Assembly: GCA_936435175.1 (NCBI GenBank) | Contig: OW386542.1 | Span: forward strand, 22,218,001-22,282,000 | Direction: 5' to 3' | DNA length: 64,000 nt | From: Glyphotaelius pellucidus | Taxonomy: Eukaryota; Arthropoda; Insecta; Trichoptera; Limnephilidae | Part shown: positions 1 to 13,200 of the stretch, in pieces | Position numbering within the stretch: the stretch's first letter is position 1 | Layout: every line of letters starts with the position of its first letter | The notes under the pieces: model-generated | The model's input: the letters and a program-made list of their open reading frames with translations, nothing else | Told to the model about the DNA's origin: nothing | Databases searched by the model: none | Made by a program: the position numbers and the translations under genes

Positions 1-74
1 CTAGCATGGCGAGTCAAATATACAAAAAAATGTATTTACTTTTTTTTTTTTGTATGAAATATATCAGTAAGCTT

Positions 75-278
75 ATGACAGTTTAGGAAAACAGGAAAAG
101 AGACTGACAGGAAGGATTTAGCCTGCGAGAGAATGAGATAAAATAATCAGTCTCCTCTTTGTACGGTGCTTCGTAGACTATCGGTTTCCTCTTTGTGCGG
201 TGCTTCATAGGCTCCCCTTGTCTACTTTAGTTTTCTGAAGGTTTCACTTCTACCGCGTATGAACTGCACACTTTTTTT
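75..278 (+). repeat. MITE-A1 copy
   Basis: Contains GCCTGCGAGAGAATGAGAT, two copies of CTCTTTGTRCGGTGCTTC, and ends GAAGGTTTCACTTCTACCGC. It lies in the presumed SLC35C2-like intron. Confidence 0.65.
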
Positions 279-279
279 T

Positions 280-570
280 AAAGTGAAACTTCTTTAGCCC
301 CGTTGTGATTTGAAATTCGGATGAAACAGAAATGACGCATTACAGTACTTACGATGCATAAAACTGTGCTCATTGGCCGCCTTGATTATAATATCACTTT
401 TCAAGGCTCCTATTGGTTGAGTAGTGAAACGGAAATGACGCATTACAGTACATATGAAGCGTCAAATTGCGCTCATTGATTATGACATCACTTTTCAAGG
501 CTCCCATTGGTTGAGATAGTTTTCGTGAAGTTTCGCTTCTACCGCGTGAGAACTGCACTCGATTTTTTTT
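280..570 (+). repeat. MITE-A2 copy with internal duplication
   Basis: Starts AGTGAAACTTCTTTAGC and ends TTCGCTTCTACCGCGTGAG. The block from GGAAATGACGCATTACAG to CCATTGGTTGAG occurs twice. Confidence 0.65.
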
Positions 571-1383
571 TTGATAGCCGTCAATACTGAATATGCAAAA
601 GTTAAGCTTTTTCAAACTGACACAAAAAGAGCTTTTATAACCACTACTTACCTATTTGTAATCTTTCATTATTGCACTAAGTGCACACATTTTCATTTAA
701 TATTTTAAAAGTGTGTATTTGGGTGAGACTATTCACAAACATGTACAATAGGAGGCATGTCAAGTTTGAAATGTTCATAGCTTCATATCAGTTTTAACCT
801 TGACAGAAAAAAATTTTGTTTACACAACTGGTTCAAAAATATAATCTGCATGATTACATTATGTTTATACTAGAAACACGTATTGAAAATTTACAGCATT
901 TGAAGTAGACAATAACAGGTTTAGTTCAAAATGATCTTTCAGTAACTTTTAATTCATATTAATGTTTTTTTTTTAAATAAAAATATTTTGTAAATAAGTA
1001 TTGATTTAAAAATGTAGTATTATTCATTAAATAAGGAATAATGGCAACATCAGATTGGTTAACGCATGGTGCGTGATTTGTATACTGCTTAGTATACTTA
1101 TTTGAATCTAAAATTGTGCAAAACCATTACTTTACCCAGAGAATGATGATTTTAATGAATTAAATAAGTTGTCTATTTCATTTTATTAAATAACAAGTTA
1201 CCTTATAGTGAAAGTAAACGAGGATAATGCAGTTCAAGGAGGACATGGACATCAACATGGCCTTCGATTTTAAAGCATATGTTTAGCAACTACAAAGCTA
1301 CAAGTATTTAAATTTCGGCAATAAAAAAATACATTACACAAAACATAAAATTGGTAAAACACGCAGGTAGCATTGCAACATAC

Positions 1384-1575
1384 CTTCAGCAACCATCTCT
1401 GGTAGAACGTCAGCCCGATTGACAATGCAAAGTATATCAATATAAAAGATAAGGATTGCAAGGTTTTCTGAAAACACCCTCTGCTGAATATTCCCGGTTG
1501 GATTTTAGTGGGAGCTTCATCGTTTTCCTTGTCATCGGCTTTGGTATTTACTTGCTCGTAGCGTACCATTGGCAT
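1384..1575 (-). CDS. SLC35C2-like nucleotide-sugar/triose-phosphate translocator family protein, first coding exon (partial gene)
   Basis: The exon encodes 64 residues from ATG to a phase-0 donor, AAG followed by GTATGT, at 1383-1382. Residues about 42-64 form a hydrophobic first membrane segment ending SIGLTFYQRWLLK. This matches the start of the SLC35C2 (TPT/DMT superfamily) fold, where human SLC35C2 has a closely similar SIGITFYNKWLTK. The first 35 residues are a charged cytosolic tail. SLC35C2 proteins sit in Golgi/ERGIC membranes and have been linked to GDP-fucose supply; that is family knowledge. The remaining exons should lie left of the window, because I found no convincing second exon between 1 and 1382. 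The start codon is the first ATG of the open frame. Family assignment is good; exact orthology is inferred. Confidence 0.72.
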
Positions 1576-2436
1576 ATTGACAGGTCAATGTCAACAACTA
1601 GCATGTCCCAACATATGCCACACTCCTCGGCTTGACTACCGATGTTTACGAAGGTAAAGATAAATTTAAGTAAAACGCAATGCTAAAAATCTACGTGAAA
1701 TACTTAAAAACCAATCCGGATAAACCATAAAAATTCAACCCGAACTTCAAATATAAAACACGCCTCAAATCAACATTTTTGTAATCTTGGGGAAACCGTA
1801 GCGTATGACAACAAATCGGAATGACAAATAATTGGGAAACCATAGAAAATGCAATTCGGCTCTCTGTCAAAAAAGATAAAGCAGACAAAGTACCTAGCCA
1901 CTCCAGCCAGCGCACGCCACATCATCCTCACAACTCACAATAGTTAATAGGGTGGTCCAAGGGTTATGAAGAAGCGATAGTTTATTTTCTACTCGAAAAG
2001 TAGCCCTTGATTCAAATGTTTTTTTATAAATTATTCTCAAAAACACAGCGGGATTGCAAGCCACGAATTTAACGACACCAACTTCAAATATTTGTATTAT
2101 TCGTGCCAAAAGCGAACCAAATTGCATGCCAAATTTAAAATTAAATTTTCGCTGATTGATTTAACGTCGTGATGTACATAAAAAAGGGCTATCTCACTCA
2201 GAGGAGCATTATTACTAACTGCAGCACGAACGATACCTAACATTAACTTATGCATTACCTCAGTGAGTCTCTCGTGGGCTGACTCGCCTCAGTTACCTAA
2301 GGGCTCCAAATCTAATTAACATGCCTCGTTGCAATCTGCCAAAGGCCTCCAGTACGAGTCACGCGAATTTTTTTTAAATAGGAGGGCATCTAGTTCAAAT
2401 ACTTCCACAAATAAATTTAAAATATAAAAAAAACCG

Positions 2437-2641
2437 GAGTGTGCAACTCATACGGGGTAGAAGTGAAACCTTCGGAAAAATAAAGTAGACAAGAGTGGGG
2501 AGGCTACGAAGCACCGCACAACGAGGAGACCGATTATCCTATCTCATTATCTTCCAGGCTAAATCCTATATAAGTATGTTTTGTCTCTTTCATCGAGTTT
2601 CAAATCACAATGGTGCTAAAGGTATTTTCACTTCAAAAAAC
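2437..2641 (-). repeat. MITE-A1 copy
   Basis: From GAGTGTGCAACTCATACGGG to AGGTATTTTCACTTCAAAA. It lies between the SLC35C2-like and ArfGAP1 genes. Confidence 0.65.
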
Positions 2642-3452
2642 GTGTAGACCAAACTATTCACTTTGACATCCTCACGATCACAGGAACAGAAAGCCGATGG
2701 AATATTTTAAATATGTTTATTCCACACATGGGATCCCGAGGAAAATAATTTCCCTCAGAGCCTATGTCATCTTTGTGAATATGGTGTGGAGGGCATTTTT
2801 GAGGAAAGGAAGAAGTAAACCTGTTGTTTGAGAGAGGAAACATAGTGCCATCAAATTATTCTACGGCAAAGCTTTTGATCTCTAAAACGGCCTTTTCTCA
2901 TGTGCAAAAATGTACACTGGGCGCATATTTGGCATGTTTCTCGACTGTGCACAGATGCCAAAAGGGTCAGTGACACTGGTTACTCGGAGCTTCTTATATT
3001 GAAATAAAGGTTCCAATATGTGTCATAATCATCTACCAATATTATTAAAAATGAATAAAATTTTGAAAATAAAATCAAGTGGAGGTATGTAGGTAATTAA
3101 TCTATCTAGAAGTCCAAAGGATTATTAAAAGTGGACAGTACTTTATTTTTTCCGAGACGTTTGGTTATTTTTACACATTCTTAGATTGTTGATACAAATT
3201 AATTTTCACTTGTTAGTAAATAAGAAAAAGTTTTAATAAATAAAACATAATAAAGAGGTTCTTGCTTTTGTAGAGGTGTTTTTGTGTACAAGTAGTTTTC
3301 AACTCTAAAAAGAGTAGAGTATTCTCTTTGTTCCACTTAAATACCATTTGAAGTTTTGCGTGCAACGTGCCTTCGAGTGAATAAGCCCGTGAAACCTTAA
3401 TTCCGTTAAACGTTAATTGAGCCCATTAATTCCGTATTCAGACGTTTATTTT

Positions 3453-3665
3453 TGAAGTGAAACTTCTTTAGCATCGATGTGATTTGAAATTCGGATGAAA
3501 TGACGCAGAACGACACCTATAAAGCGTTAACGTGTGCTCATTTTTCAGGGCTCCTATTGATTGAGATGTGAAGCGGAAATGACCTCACTTTTGCCCTATT
3601 GGTTGAGATTGTTTTGATGTTTTGATGGTTGAGAAGTTTTGCTTGGACACTAATTTTTTCTTTCA
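3453..3665 (+). repeat. Degenerate MITE-A2 copy
   Basis: Starts GAAGTGAAACTTCTTTAGC and keeps TTTTCAGGGCTCCTATTG. The rest is divergent. Confidence 0.5.
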
Positions 3666-4228
3666 TTCCGCGCGCGAATGAAAGATGCTGAACGCCAATA
3701 TCCAACATCGGTTCATTTGTGAATTCATTCATCACTTTTGTTTAATTTTTTGTTCAGACGTTTCACTCTGCATGAAATAAGTAAAAAGAAAGACAGAAAT
3801 GTACAGGACAGAAATGAAAAGCGAACGTCTGATTCCTGCATAAGACAACAAAAAAATTAAAAAAAAATCGCAATAAAAAAATACCTAGATACTGGACATT
3901 TTTTACTCCCCATCACTAAACCAACACCACAGATAAAAAGATAAAAATACATCGTCATACGCATCTACATTAATCGTACGTCTATGTACGATAATGTCAG
4001 TAGAATTTGGAGTAATTTTTAATATTGCAATATTGTAAACTTTTTTTGCCACGCATCCATTCGGCAAGTCTTCTGGAGGGTGCCCGCCCACGCTGTGTTG
4101 GTGCTTCTATTAAGTTTGCTATTCAGTGACCCCCGCCTGACGTTAGAATTAGTGTAATTCAGTAAAGAAAGCCTCTAAAGTCATTCCAGCTGTCGGCGAT
4201 TTCTCCAGTATTCGTTGATCTAAAAAAC

Positions 4229-4288
4229 ATGGCGTCTCCTAACACCCGTCGAAAGTTGCAAGAGTTGAGGCTTCTTCACGATAATAAC
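4229..4288 (+). CDS. ArfGAP1: ArfGAP1 exon 1
   Basis: Starts at the ATG after AAAAAAC and encodes 20 residues beginning MASPNTRRKLQELR, which matches the family's conserved MASPRTR start. The donor is AAC followed by GTAAGT; phase 0. Confidence 0.93.
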
Positions 4289-7200
4289 GTAAGTGATCCA
4301 TGTCCCAATGACCAGTCTGGTGAAGTTTGACGTTTGACAGTTTGATCCAGACAATTTATTGGTGATGCTTTTCTGTTATTACCGTCTGTTAAAAATGTTG
4401 AGGTAGATGTCTTATCGTTTTATCCATTCCGATTCAACAGAATTCTTACGAAATCCAAGTGCAATTATTTAGATAAATAGCCGATAATAACCATTGCAAA
4501 TTTGTAAGATAAAAGAAATGTATGGTTTAGTTTTTGATTTGGTATATAATGATTCATATTAGTTTTCAATTTATGTATCTCTCAATCAGAAGAGATTTAG
4601 ATTTGGAAGTTTATTTGGAAAGTAGCGACCTTGCAAATAAATATCCACCAACAACCATTACAGGAAACTGACAGTTTCAAGGTAAACTAAAGAAGGTGAT
4701 TATATTACAAGACATAGGATAAATTTTAACATTGTATAAGTACATTATTATGTGTGTTTATGGTAAAATTAATTTAATTTAATATGTATGCGATTCTCTT
4801 GTTGCGTATTTCGTAAATGTCTGTCAAGTCTGCCACATTCATTAAAGGCAATTTTATTATTTTTTGTCACTCTTGTGTTGGCAAACTTTCGGGATGACTG
4901 GACAGGATTAATATGAAGATTTATTAGAATAAACTTTTGAATCACCTTTATTACTATAAAAGACAACTATTTGGGGCGATGGAAAACACTGCATTCTCAA
5001 TTTCAATACAGAATACTGACTTAAATTATTGTAAATGACGATCAGCTGTTATCCCACAAAAAGAAAGCAAATTTTCATTTTACGTAATTGATATTTTAAA
5101 TGCAATATTTTCCATCGTCCCGAATGCAAATAGTTGTCTATTTTAGTAATTAAGATGAATGAATAGGTTTTTTTCTAAAAAAATCGTATTGTGTCCAGTC
5201 ATCCTGAAAGTTTACCACATTTTTTTTCTGCGAAATCTGTTTGATTCTCATTGTTGCAATTTTTGTTATAATTTGTCTGTATTATATATTTACCGCGGTT
5301 TGTTCTGCTTGATATGTATTATTTTGGTCAGCAGAACTAGCATATGTTACAAGCTATGATGTTACTTGATGATACTTATTTCAAGTGGTTACTTTGAGAA
5401 TATGTGACAGCTTTTGTTGCAAAAGTTGGAGTTATTCGAATCTCTTCTAAAAGTAATTTTTAGCTTTCACCTGAAAGTGTTATTTATTAATTTCAATTTT
5501 TCAATTTCAATATTTATTATTGACATTAGAAAATTCCCTTGTAGCAGTTGTAATTATAGCGCTTTGAAAAATGCAAAACATTTCTGAAGTAAAAAAATCT
5601 TAGAAAATAAATGAGTAATTATCGTTCTTTCGAATGTTTAAAATATTTCAAAGATGTTCATTAGGAACTCCAACATTAATTTTCTTAGAATAGCTGTTAA
5701 AATATTGTGGCGTTGCTCTTAATGTTTGCACTATCCATTGAACAGCAAATGCTAATTTATTGTCAGATGTAATATTTTCTGAATCAGTGTAAGTTTATTT
5801 AATTTTTCAAAATTTTATTTCATGCAAAAAAAATTGTACTTTAAATAAATATTTTTTGTATTATTTAACATGCCGTGAGAAGGTGTCCCTGTGTTATGGC
5901 AGGTGAAGTAATTAAGATAAGTAAGTCAGATGTAATATATAAAGATCTGTGAGTGGCCTGCGGAGTTAAATAGGTCAAGGACCCAAATCCAAGATTTTGG
6001 TAGGAAGAATTCGTATGGCAGGAGCATTAACATCAGCGTTGAAATATTCTGTGTACAGACTCTCAGTCATCCGCCACCCAATTTTTGCCAGTTGAAAGCA
6101 CAAAATGAAGCTCTGTAATTAGCCAGTACTCGTATATTATGTAAAATTCAGTAATCCACCGCGTGTTTAGACTGGAATACCAAACTTTGTACACCAACAG
6201 GTTTGGTTATTTTACTCTTACACACTCAGTTACTACCCCGACATCTGGATTGTTAGAACTGACTAATTTACCAGTCATTATGGTTTGTTATTGTTGTTTT
6301 AAGACATTTTGCTTGGTAAGCAAGTGTTTTGTGTTATTCTAGCAACTGTCTCTTGTGTTTCCATTCTGCCACATATTTTGTAGGAATAAGTTTACAAAAT
6401 GGAGACTTCTCGCAAGCATAAACATGATACCTAAACTGTAACCAAAAAATTGGAATTTTATGATTGATCGAAAGCGGTGTTTGTTTATTTTTACGAAATA
6501 CCTGTTTTCATTTTTAGCATTTGCTGCACTATCTTCAGCATATTTCGTTAATTGGACTTTTGCCCGGTTATTAGGGTGGTGGGCTAGTGAGAGAGTACTT
6601 TCTCTCAAGACCTCTTTTATCCCAAACATTGTTACAAAAAAAAATAGCAATGGTGCACACATATTTGTATGCATCGTAGTTTACTCGGGAACCCAACTTG
6701 CCATTTAAGTTGTAATTATTTTTTCAATTTGGATGTATTTTATCATTTTTTTTCAGCAATGCTTCGAGTGCGGAACTTTGAACCCACAATGGGTATCTGT
6801 GACATACGGTATCTGGATATGTTTGGAGTGTTCTGGCAAACATAGGAGTTTGGGTGTGCATTTGTCTTTTGTACGGTCTGCTACCATGGACAAATGGAAA
6901 CCGTCAGAATTAGAGAAGATGAAGGTTTGTGTTCTGTATGTAAAATAATAATATTATAAAGTATTAAATCCTTGATAAAACCCCTGATGTTTTCTGATTT
7001 AGATATATGTGTACAAAATAATGTTCTTAATAATTGCTATACAATGGAGATCTTTTAAAAATTTATTTGTTATACATAAGTAAGAATGGAAGTGAGTATG
7101 AGAATTGTGCAGAAATGAGATTGAATGAGAAGGAAATGGATGGTCTAAGCATAGATGAAACATGGAACCAACAAAGGTGAGTCTTTGTGAATCTGCTAGA

Positions 7201-10200
7201 GAGGTGTGTGGAATAGGTACGGAAGGTAGGAAGAAAGGTGATGCATGGTGGGATGATGAGATCAAAGCACTGGTCTCGGAGAAGAAGAAAATATGGTTAT
7301 GTCTGATAGCAACTGGCAGTGCTTCTAGCGATGAGAGATTTAGCTCGCTTATGTATGAAGAATGGTAAGGCTGTTGGTTTCGACAATAACGCTGCCGAAT
7401 ACTTTAAAGAAGATAGTTTGGCTATGTCAAGAATCAGAATAATAGAAGAGTATGTATGAGATGATAAGACCGAGTTGTTTGGTAGTCTCTCCTCTCTGCC
7501 TACCCCTGCGTAACTGCATGGTTGTTAGTTACATACGTAACAAGCCCCCAATCATCTACTCTTGGTTTGGTAAAATTCAATGTATGCTAATAATTTCTTT
7601 ACTCTTCCAGGTTGGGGGGAATGACAGAGCTAGGAGCTTTTTCAATAAACAATCTGATTGGAAAAACGAATCCAACATTAGCCAGCGCTACAACAGTAAG
7701 GCCGCTGCTATATACAAACATAAAGTAAGATGTTTAAAATCTATTATTTGGTATAAGGAGAGAGTTCCAGGTCATGATCACGGTTTGACGTGTTTTGATG
7801 ACAATTGGGTTTGTTGTGAATAACCGTGTTAGATTCATCAATCGGGTTAAAATTTGTCAGAATACATATTTCAATTAATAGATTCAGTTTTCAATCCTGA
7901 AATTACTGTTTTTTCTGTAATTAACCTCTGAGATCAATAATAATATTTTAATCAAATATCCGAGCTAACAAGAGAGATTGAAGTGACTCCAAAAGAATTG
8001 TATCTTTGAATACCAAGGGGTGAAACCACTTATAATTAATGGTTAATAACTAAAAAGGATAAACCCTGGCGTCGAAGGATAAATCCACTTCCAACAGAAA
8101 TGTCTATTTTTTCAGCCTTAGTTTACAAAACATTCTCATTAATGACCAGTCAATATAAACTTTTCAAATAATGAAAATTCGCACAGAGCTGAAATTTGGC
8201 AGACACCTTGGATACACCATTATAAATAAAATACCAAAAGTCCCCATCAATTCCATGTCCGCTAAAAAAGATATTCAAGGTCAAAGGTCAACATTTTCAG
8301 ATTTTTGGATTTTTCTCGTAAACGGTAAGTTATATCAAAAAAATAGGTGAAAAAAAAATTGTAGATCATAAAATTATCTACAAAAAGTGCCTGTAATTTT
8401 TTTTCTAAGAATCACCATTTCTGAGATATAGCGATTCTAAAAGTTGAAGGGGTTATATTCTATATAATAGGGGTTAAAAAGCACACATTTCCATACCACC
8501 TGTGAGGTAGTGCACTTGGCACATTTTTTTTAACGTGGTTTCATGAGAAAAAATTACCACCCCCAGAAATCAATTTCTTAAACCAATTTTTACAAACTTT
8601 TAATATGCCCAAAATGTTACAAAATATATACAAAATGTATGAAAGTGAGGTTATTGTCATTTTGAAGTTTCAAGATTTTATTTCAATATTAAGAGAATAA
8701 AACATTCAATAAATAACTCAAACCTTTCGACATTCTACGACGTGCTGACTTTGTTGTCGGTTGTAACTATTTGGCTTGCAGACTAACTGCGCTCTGCGCA
8801 CCAAGTCTGTTAATCCAACCAAACATAGACAGCGGTATGTTTTGTCCTGCTTGTACCCTTTTAAAAGTTTCTCGCTAGTACGCTTGGAACACTTTCATAA
8901 TGAATTTTTACACTTTCACTCAACTCACTTTTCTAATATTGGTTATTTCACCGGTACGGTATTCAATTGTCAAATGTAAGCTGTTAATTATTACCCAACT
9001 TAAAATTAACAAAATTCTAAATGTGACCCTGCGTACTGAGTACACAGTACCAGAGCTCAAGGGCACCATAAGGGAAGGATTCATATTGTTCTAATACTAA
9101 TATTTCTTTTGTTATAGATCTCTACGCTCTCTGAAGGGAAGCCGTGGGATGAGTCTGCGTACGCAGAATTCGAAAAAGGGCTTTCTAAGGGAGAGACAGA
9201 CTCTTTATCAGCGAAATCCTATAACTCCAATCAAACATCTTATTCAAATTCAAATGAAGGAAATTATCAAGATTCCGGAACTGGGATGAATCGTAGCAGT
9301 TCATTGTAAATATATACATATTATCTGCTGTTTCACTCAGCCTAATTTGTTTGCTTTTGAAATTGTTGTCTCATAGAAATTGTTGTGTCTCTCTTACTCT
9401 CATTGTGAGAAATATTATCTAAATGTCTCATTGTGAGAAATATTATCTAAATGGTGTTAGAAAGAGAAAACACCTTGCCTTATATTCAAATCTAAAAGTT
9501 TACCACAGAATAATTAAAATGTACACCTTTATGAAGCCAAAGTCGCCAACATCGTTTACCCATCAAATATGTCATTACTGCACATCTATCAAGTCATATT
9601 TCAGACAAAGCCTGCTAGAAAAGGTATTCTTATAAAATTGTTGGCTTTTGGTTTTTCAGTGCCTCGAATACTTCAGAGAACCGCTACACGGGATTTGGAA
9701 ACACCAACTACAACCAGCAGAATAACAGCAATGGGCAGAACTCCAAGGAGCTACTAGACAATACCATGACTTCACTGGCTAGTGTAAGTTTTAAGTATTT
9801 TTATGAAATACATCTGTACGGCTCAATTACCTTCGCGTGTGTTGTACTGCTATCGAAGGCTAGGCAAGCAACGGGTGACTTTTTTCACATCAACTGTTTC
9901 ACCAGTAGGGGAAGAATTTTCGCATTACATTCCAACAGGATGTGTTTTTGTCACTCCACTTAATTATTTTTCTTTGGTCCAATCTTATGAAAATGTGTCA
10001 AAATACGTGTTTTGTTAAAGCTTCATAATGTAATGATGAAATTTGGTTTTGAATTGTTGCAATAGTGGTAAAAATGACCAAGTTTGCAAATGAATTCGAG
10101 TCATATTCAAATGAACATGAAGGACTTGACAAAATCCCTTGAGGTGATTTTTCACAAAAATGGCGCTCTGCAAATTATCCAATTATTATAATTAAGTTAA

Positions 10201-13200
10201 AGGAATCATCGAAAAAAGAGTGAGACGGTGTAGGGGTGAGGGTGGGGCAAGTTGCTTGCCGGGACGAAGCGGTGTGATAGCCAGGAAGAAGTAAGAAGAT
10301 TTAAGAAGAGCCAAGGACAGACAAGGCGAGCCAAGAAGGGGGGGAGATAATGGAAGAAGGTGCAAAAAGAGCCAAGTCGAGCCAAAAAAAATACTAGGAG
10401 AGAGTAAATGATATTAAAAAAATAACTAAAAAATGAGGAGACACAAAACAAGCCAAGAAGGGATTGTCACCGTGGGATTATGTGGCAACAATGTACATTA
10501 TTGAAATGCTGATTATTATGAGCAATGTGGACACAACGTGGCAAATGCAAGGATTAGGTTTAAGTTTAAAATGAAAAGAAAATATTTGAAATACAAAAGT
10601 TTATTGTAAATAAAAAGGACATCCTGATGCTAATGCTCTTTGGCATAAAGGGCTTGCTTAGGTAAATATGTTGATGGTGATAATGTGATATGTCATAGTA
10701 TGACTTGTCGAAAACTCCTCGATTTGAAAAAAAATCTCACATTGTGTGGTCTACAGAACGTTGGCTACCAGCCATAATGGCTTTCCAGAAGCAGAACTGG
10801 TCTTCAGATGCCAACCATCCAAGATTCGAGATGAGTCAAGAAGAGGCAAAAGGAGCCAGGAAGGGGTTAGAAGATGCAAGAGGAGGCAAGGAGAGCTAAG
10901 ATAAATTAGAAACAAAAAGGGAGAAGATCCAGTAAAATCCAAAAGATGAACCAGTAAGAGTCAAAAAGAGGCAAGAAAATGTAAGAAGAGGTAAGAAGAA
11001 GGAAGACGTAAAGAAGGAAAATAAAACAAAGCCCAACCAATTCCTTTATTCCTGCCCATCGTAAATTAGAATATTGGCTTCCCATCCTCAAAGCATGTAT
11101 CCAAGTCTTAACAAATCAGTGTCCACTAGTGTATTGCTCTCACCGGGAGAGGAGTGCTCCTGGCTGGGGTAGTAAAATCGTATCGAATCATCAACAGTTC
11201 CATCAGATTTTCAAAATCCTTATAAATTCATAAAAAGTCATCCTAATGTCACAATGCCTACATGAGCCTATTTTTAAATGCCTATCCTAAGGGAATTATT
11301 ATTGTCACATTTTAGTGTTTGCGCAATGAAGTACTGCTCATGAAAACTCAGAGCCGATAAATACGGTTATAGGGTCTTGATAATCATAAAAACTGTAAAT
11401 GTTCAATGTTCAAAGTGTTCATATGTTCAAACTGTAAATCAATCAAAAGTAAATAATCAAAATGCCTGTCACGTGTAAAAATAATTACCTAGCAGAACTT
11501 GTTTATAAATAAACTGTTTTTATAAATTGAATAATAATATTATTAAATATATAAAAGAAATAAAAAAAAAAATAATAAAAAAAAAAAATCAAAATGCATT
11601 CACCCAATTATTTAGTGCCATTTGGGAGAGTAAGACTAACAACCCAAATGTGATCTTTTCGCAGTAAGGTAGCTACATGTCAACGAGTTGCTGCTGTCAT
11701 AATTTCATAGTCAGGACTTCTTCTATTGAACTAAGTCTTTGATGTATACGTAATATGAGATAAATATTTGACTTCCATGTTGTTGCAGGGTTGGTCAATG
11801 TTCACGGCTTCAGCTTCAATGATTGCCCAGAAAGCCAGTGATAACGCTGTAAAGTATGGAGGCCTTGCTTCTCAAAAGGTCTTTGAAATGGCAAATAATG
11901 TCAATGAAAAGGTAAGATTATTAATATTAACTGCATTCTAGACAATCGATATTAACATTACAATGCGTTTTAAGAGGGTACTCTAGTCTAGGGCAGGGAT
12001 CTAAACTTTGGAAATATAATATATATATATTTTTTTTTTAATTTCTGGACTAGAATACCCCTTTAATAGAAATACCAATCATTAAAAATTTTGCTCAGTT
12101 ACATTTTAGGATTTTTTTTTTCAAGGTTTAATTTATTTATTATAAATACAAAGTAATACAATATGACAGCAAAAAATAAAATATTATATAGAAAAAAGAA
12201 AAGTCCCAATAAACTACTTTTTAGCAGTTTGTCGATGGGTACTTTTACTTTGGAGATATAAATAAACTTATTTTACATAATTAAATGCAGTTAGAATTTT
12301 TGTGTTAGTCTAATACAAATTATTTCTTTCGGCAAGCCAATTTTTCAACAAAATATTTGTTTTACCATTTGTATGTTTTTTAATTTGGGCAGCATCTAGT
12401 CCAGCGTTCTTTGTCCATATTTGTTTAAATGCTTAGGTACAATTAGTCCTTCATTTAACGTAAAACGAGTATTGAAAGTGTGGTCCAGTTTATTTATGTA
12501 TACGGGGCTATTCATAAGAGCAAAATATAGTCATCGCCCGGACTTATCATCCATCCTCTGAGTGTTGAATGAATTGTGAAAACTTGTACATTTCTAACAT
12601 CAGATTATCTAGATTTCTAGACTTACTAGAGATCCAATTTGGTTTGATTTTGTTAGCAACGTGTAATTGCAACAATCTGTTTCAGATCAATTCGCGCGGC
12701 AGTTGGAGCAGCTTGGGTGGAGTCAACAACTCGGCCAGTGGGAGTGTGTCCCCAGGCAGTGGGGCTCACACCACCTACCAGTCTGAGCTCTCCTACGGTG
12801 CTCTGAAAAGCTCTGTTTCTGAACCAGCCCCGTCTTGGTAAGCTGCCTAATCGTTATTAGCTTGCTAACCTCACTTTACTTCCAAAAAAAAAAATAAATA
12901 TGTGTGTAATCATTACCCTGCAAACTTAACGAAGGGTGAGGGGGATCAAGGTCCATCCGGCTCACCTTACAATTCTAAACCACGTTAAATGGTTATTGTC
13001 TGTTAAAACATTGTGGCTTTGCCATAATTGTGCTGAATGAAACAACTTTGTTTTAAACCACAAAATTTTGTAGGATTCTGTATTCCTTCCTTCGTCAGAA
13101 TGAAGGTATTTGACCTACCAAACAGATAATCCAGAAATATGCTGTGCCCCAAATGAGCTAAATTTTTCCCTACTGATATTTCCTTCGGGTGATATTTTTA

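Noticed and set aside
1204..1272. Plus-strand exon-like segment after TTACCTTATAG ending in TAA
   Set aside because: Only about 22 codons, a poor polypyrimidine tract and no upstream partner; it would also overlap the minus-strand transcript.
1691..2127. Two 74-77 codon minus-strand frames upstream of the SLC35C2-like exon
   Set aside because: No recognisable motif, no splice pattern, and AT-rich codon use typical of non-coding DNA.
8150..8420. Conserved-looking block with GCTGAAATTTGGCAGACACC
   Set aside because: It resembles old interspersed repeat text, but I could not define ends, a second copy or coding content in this window.
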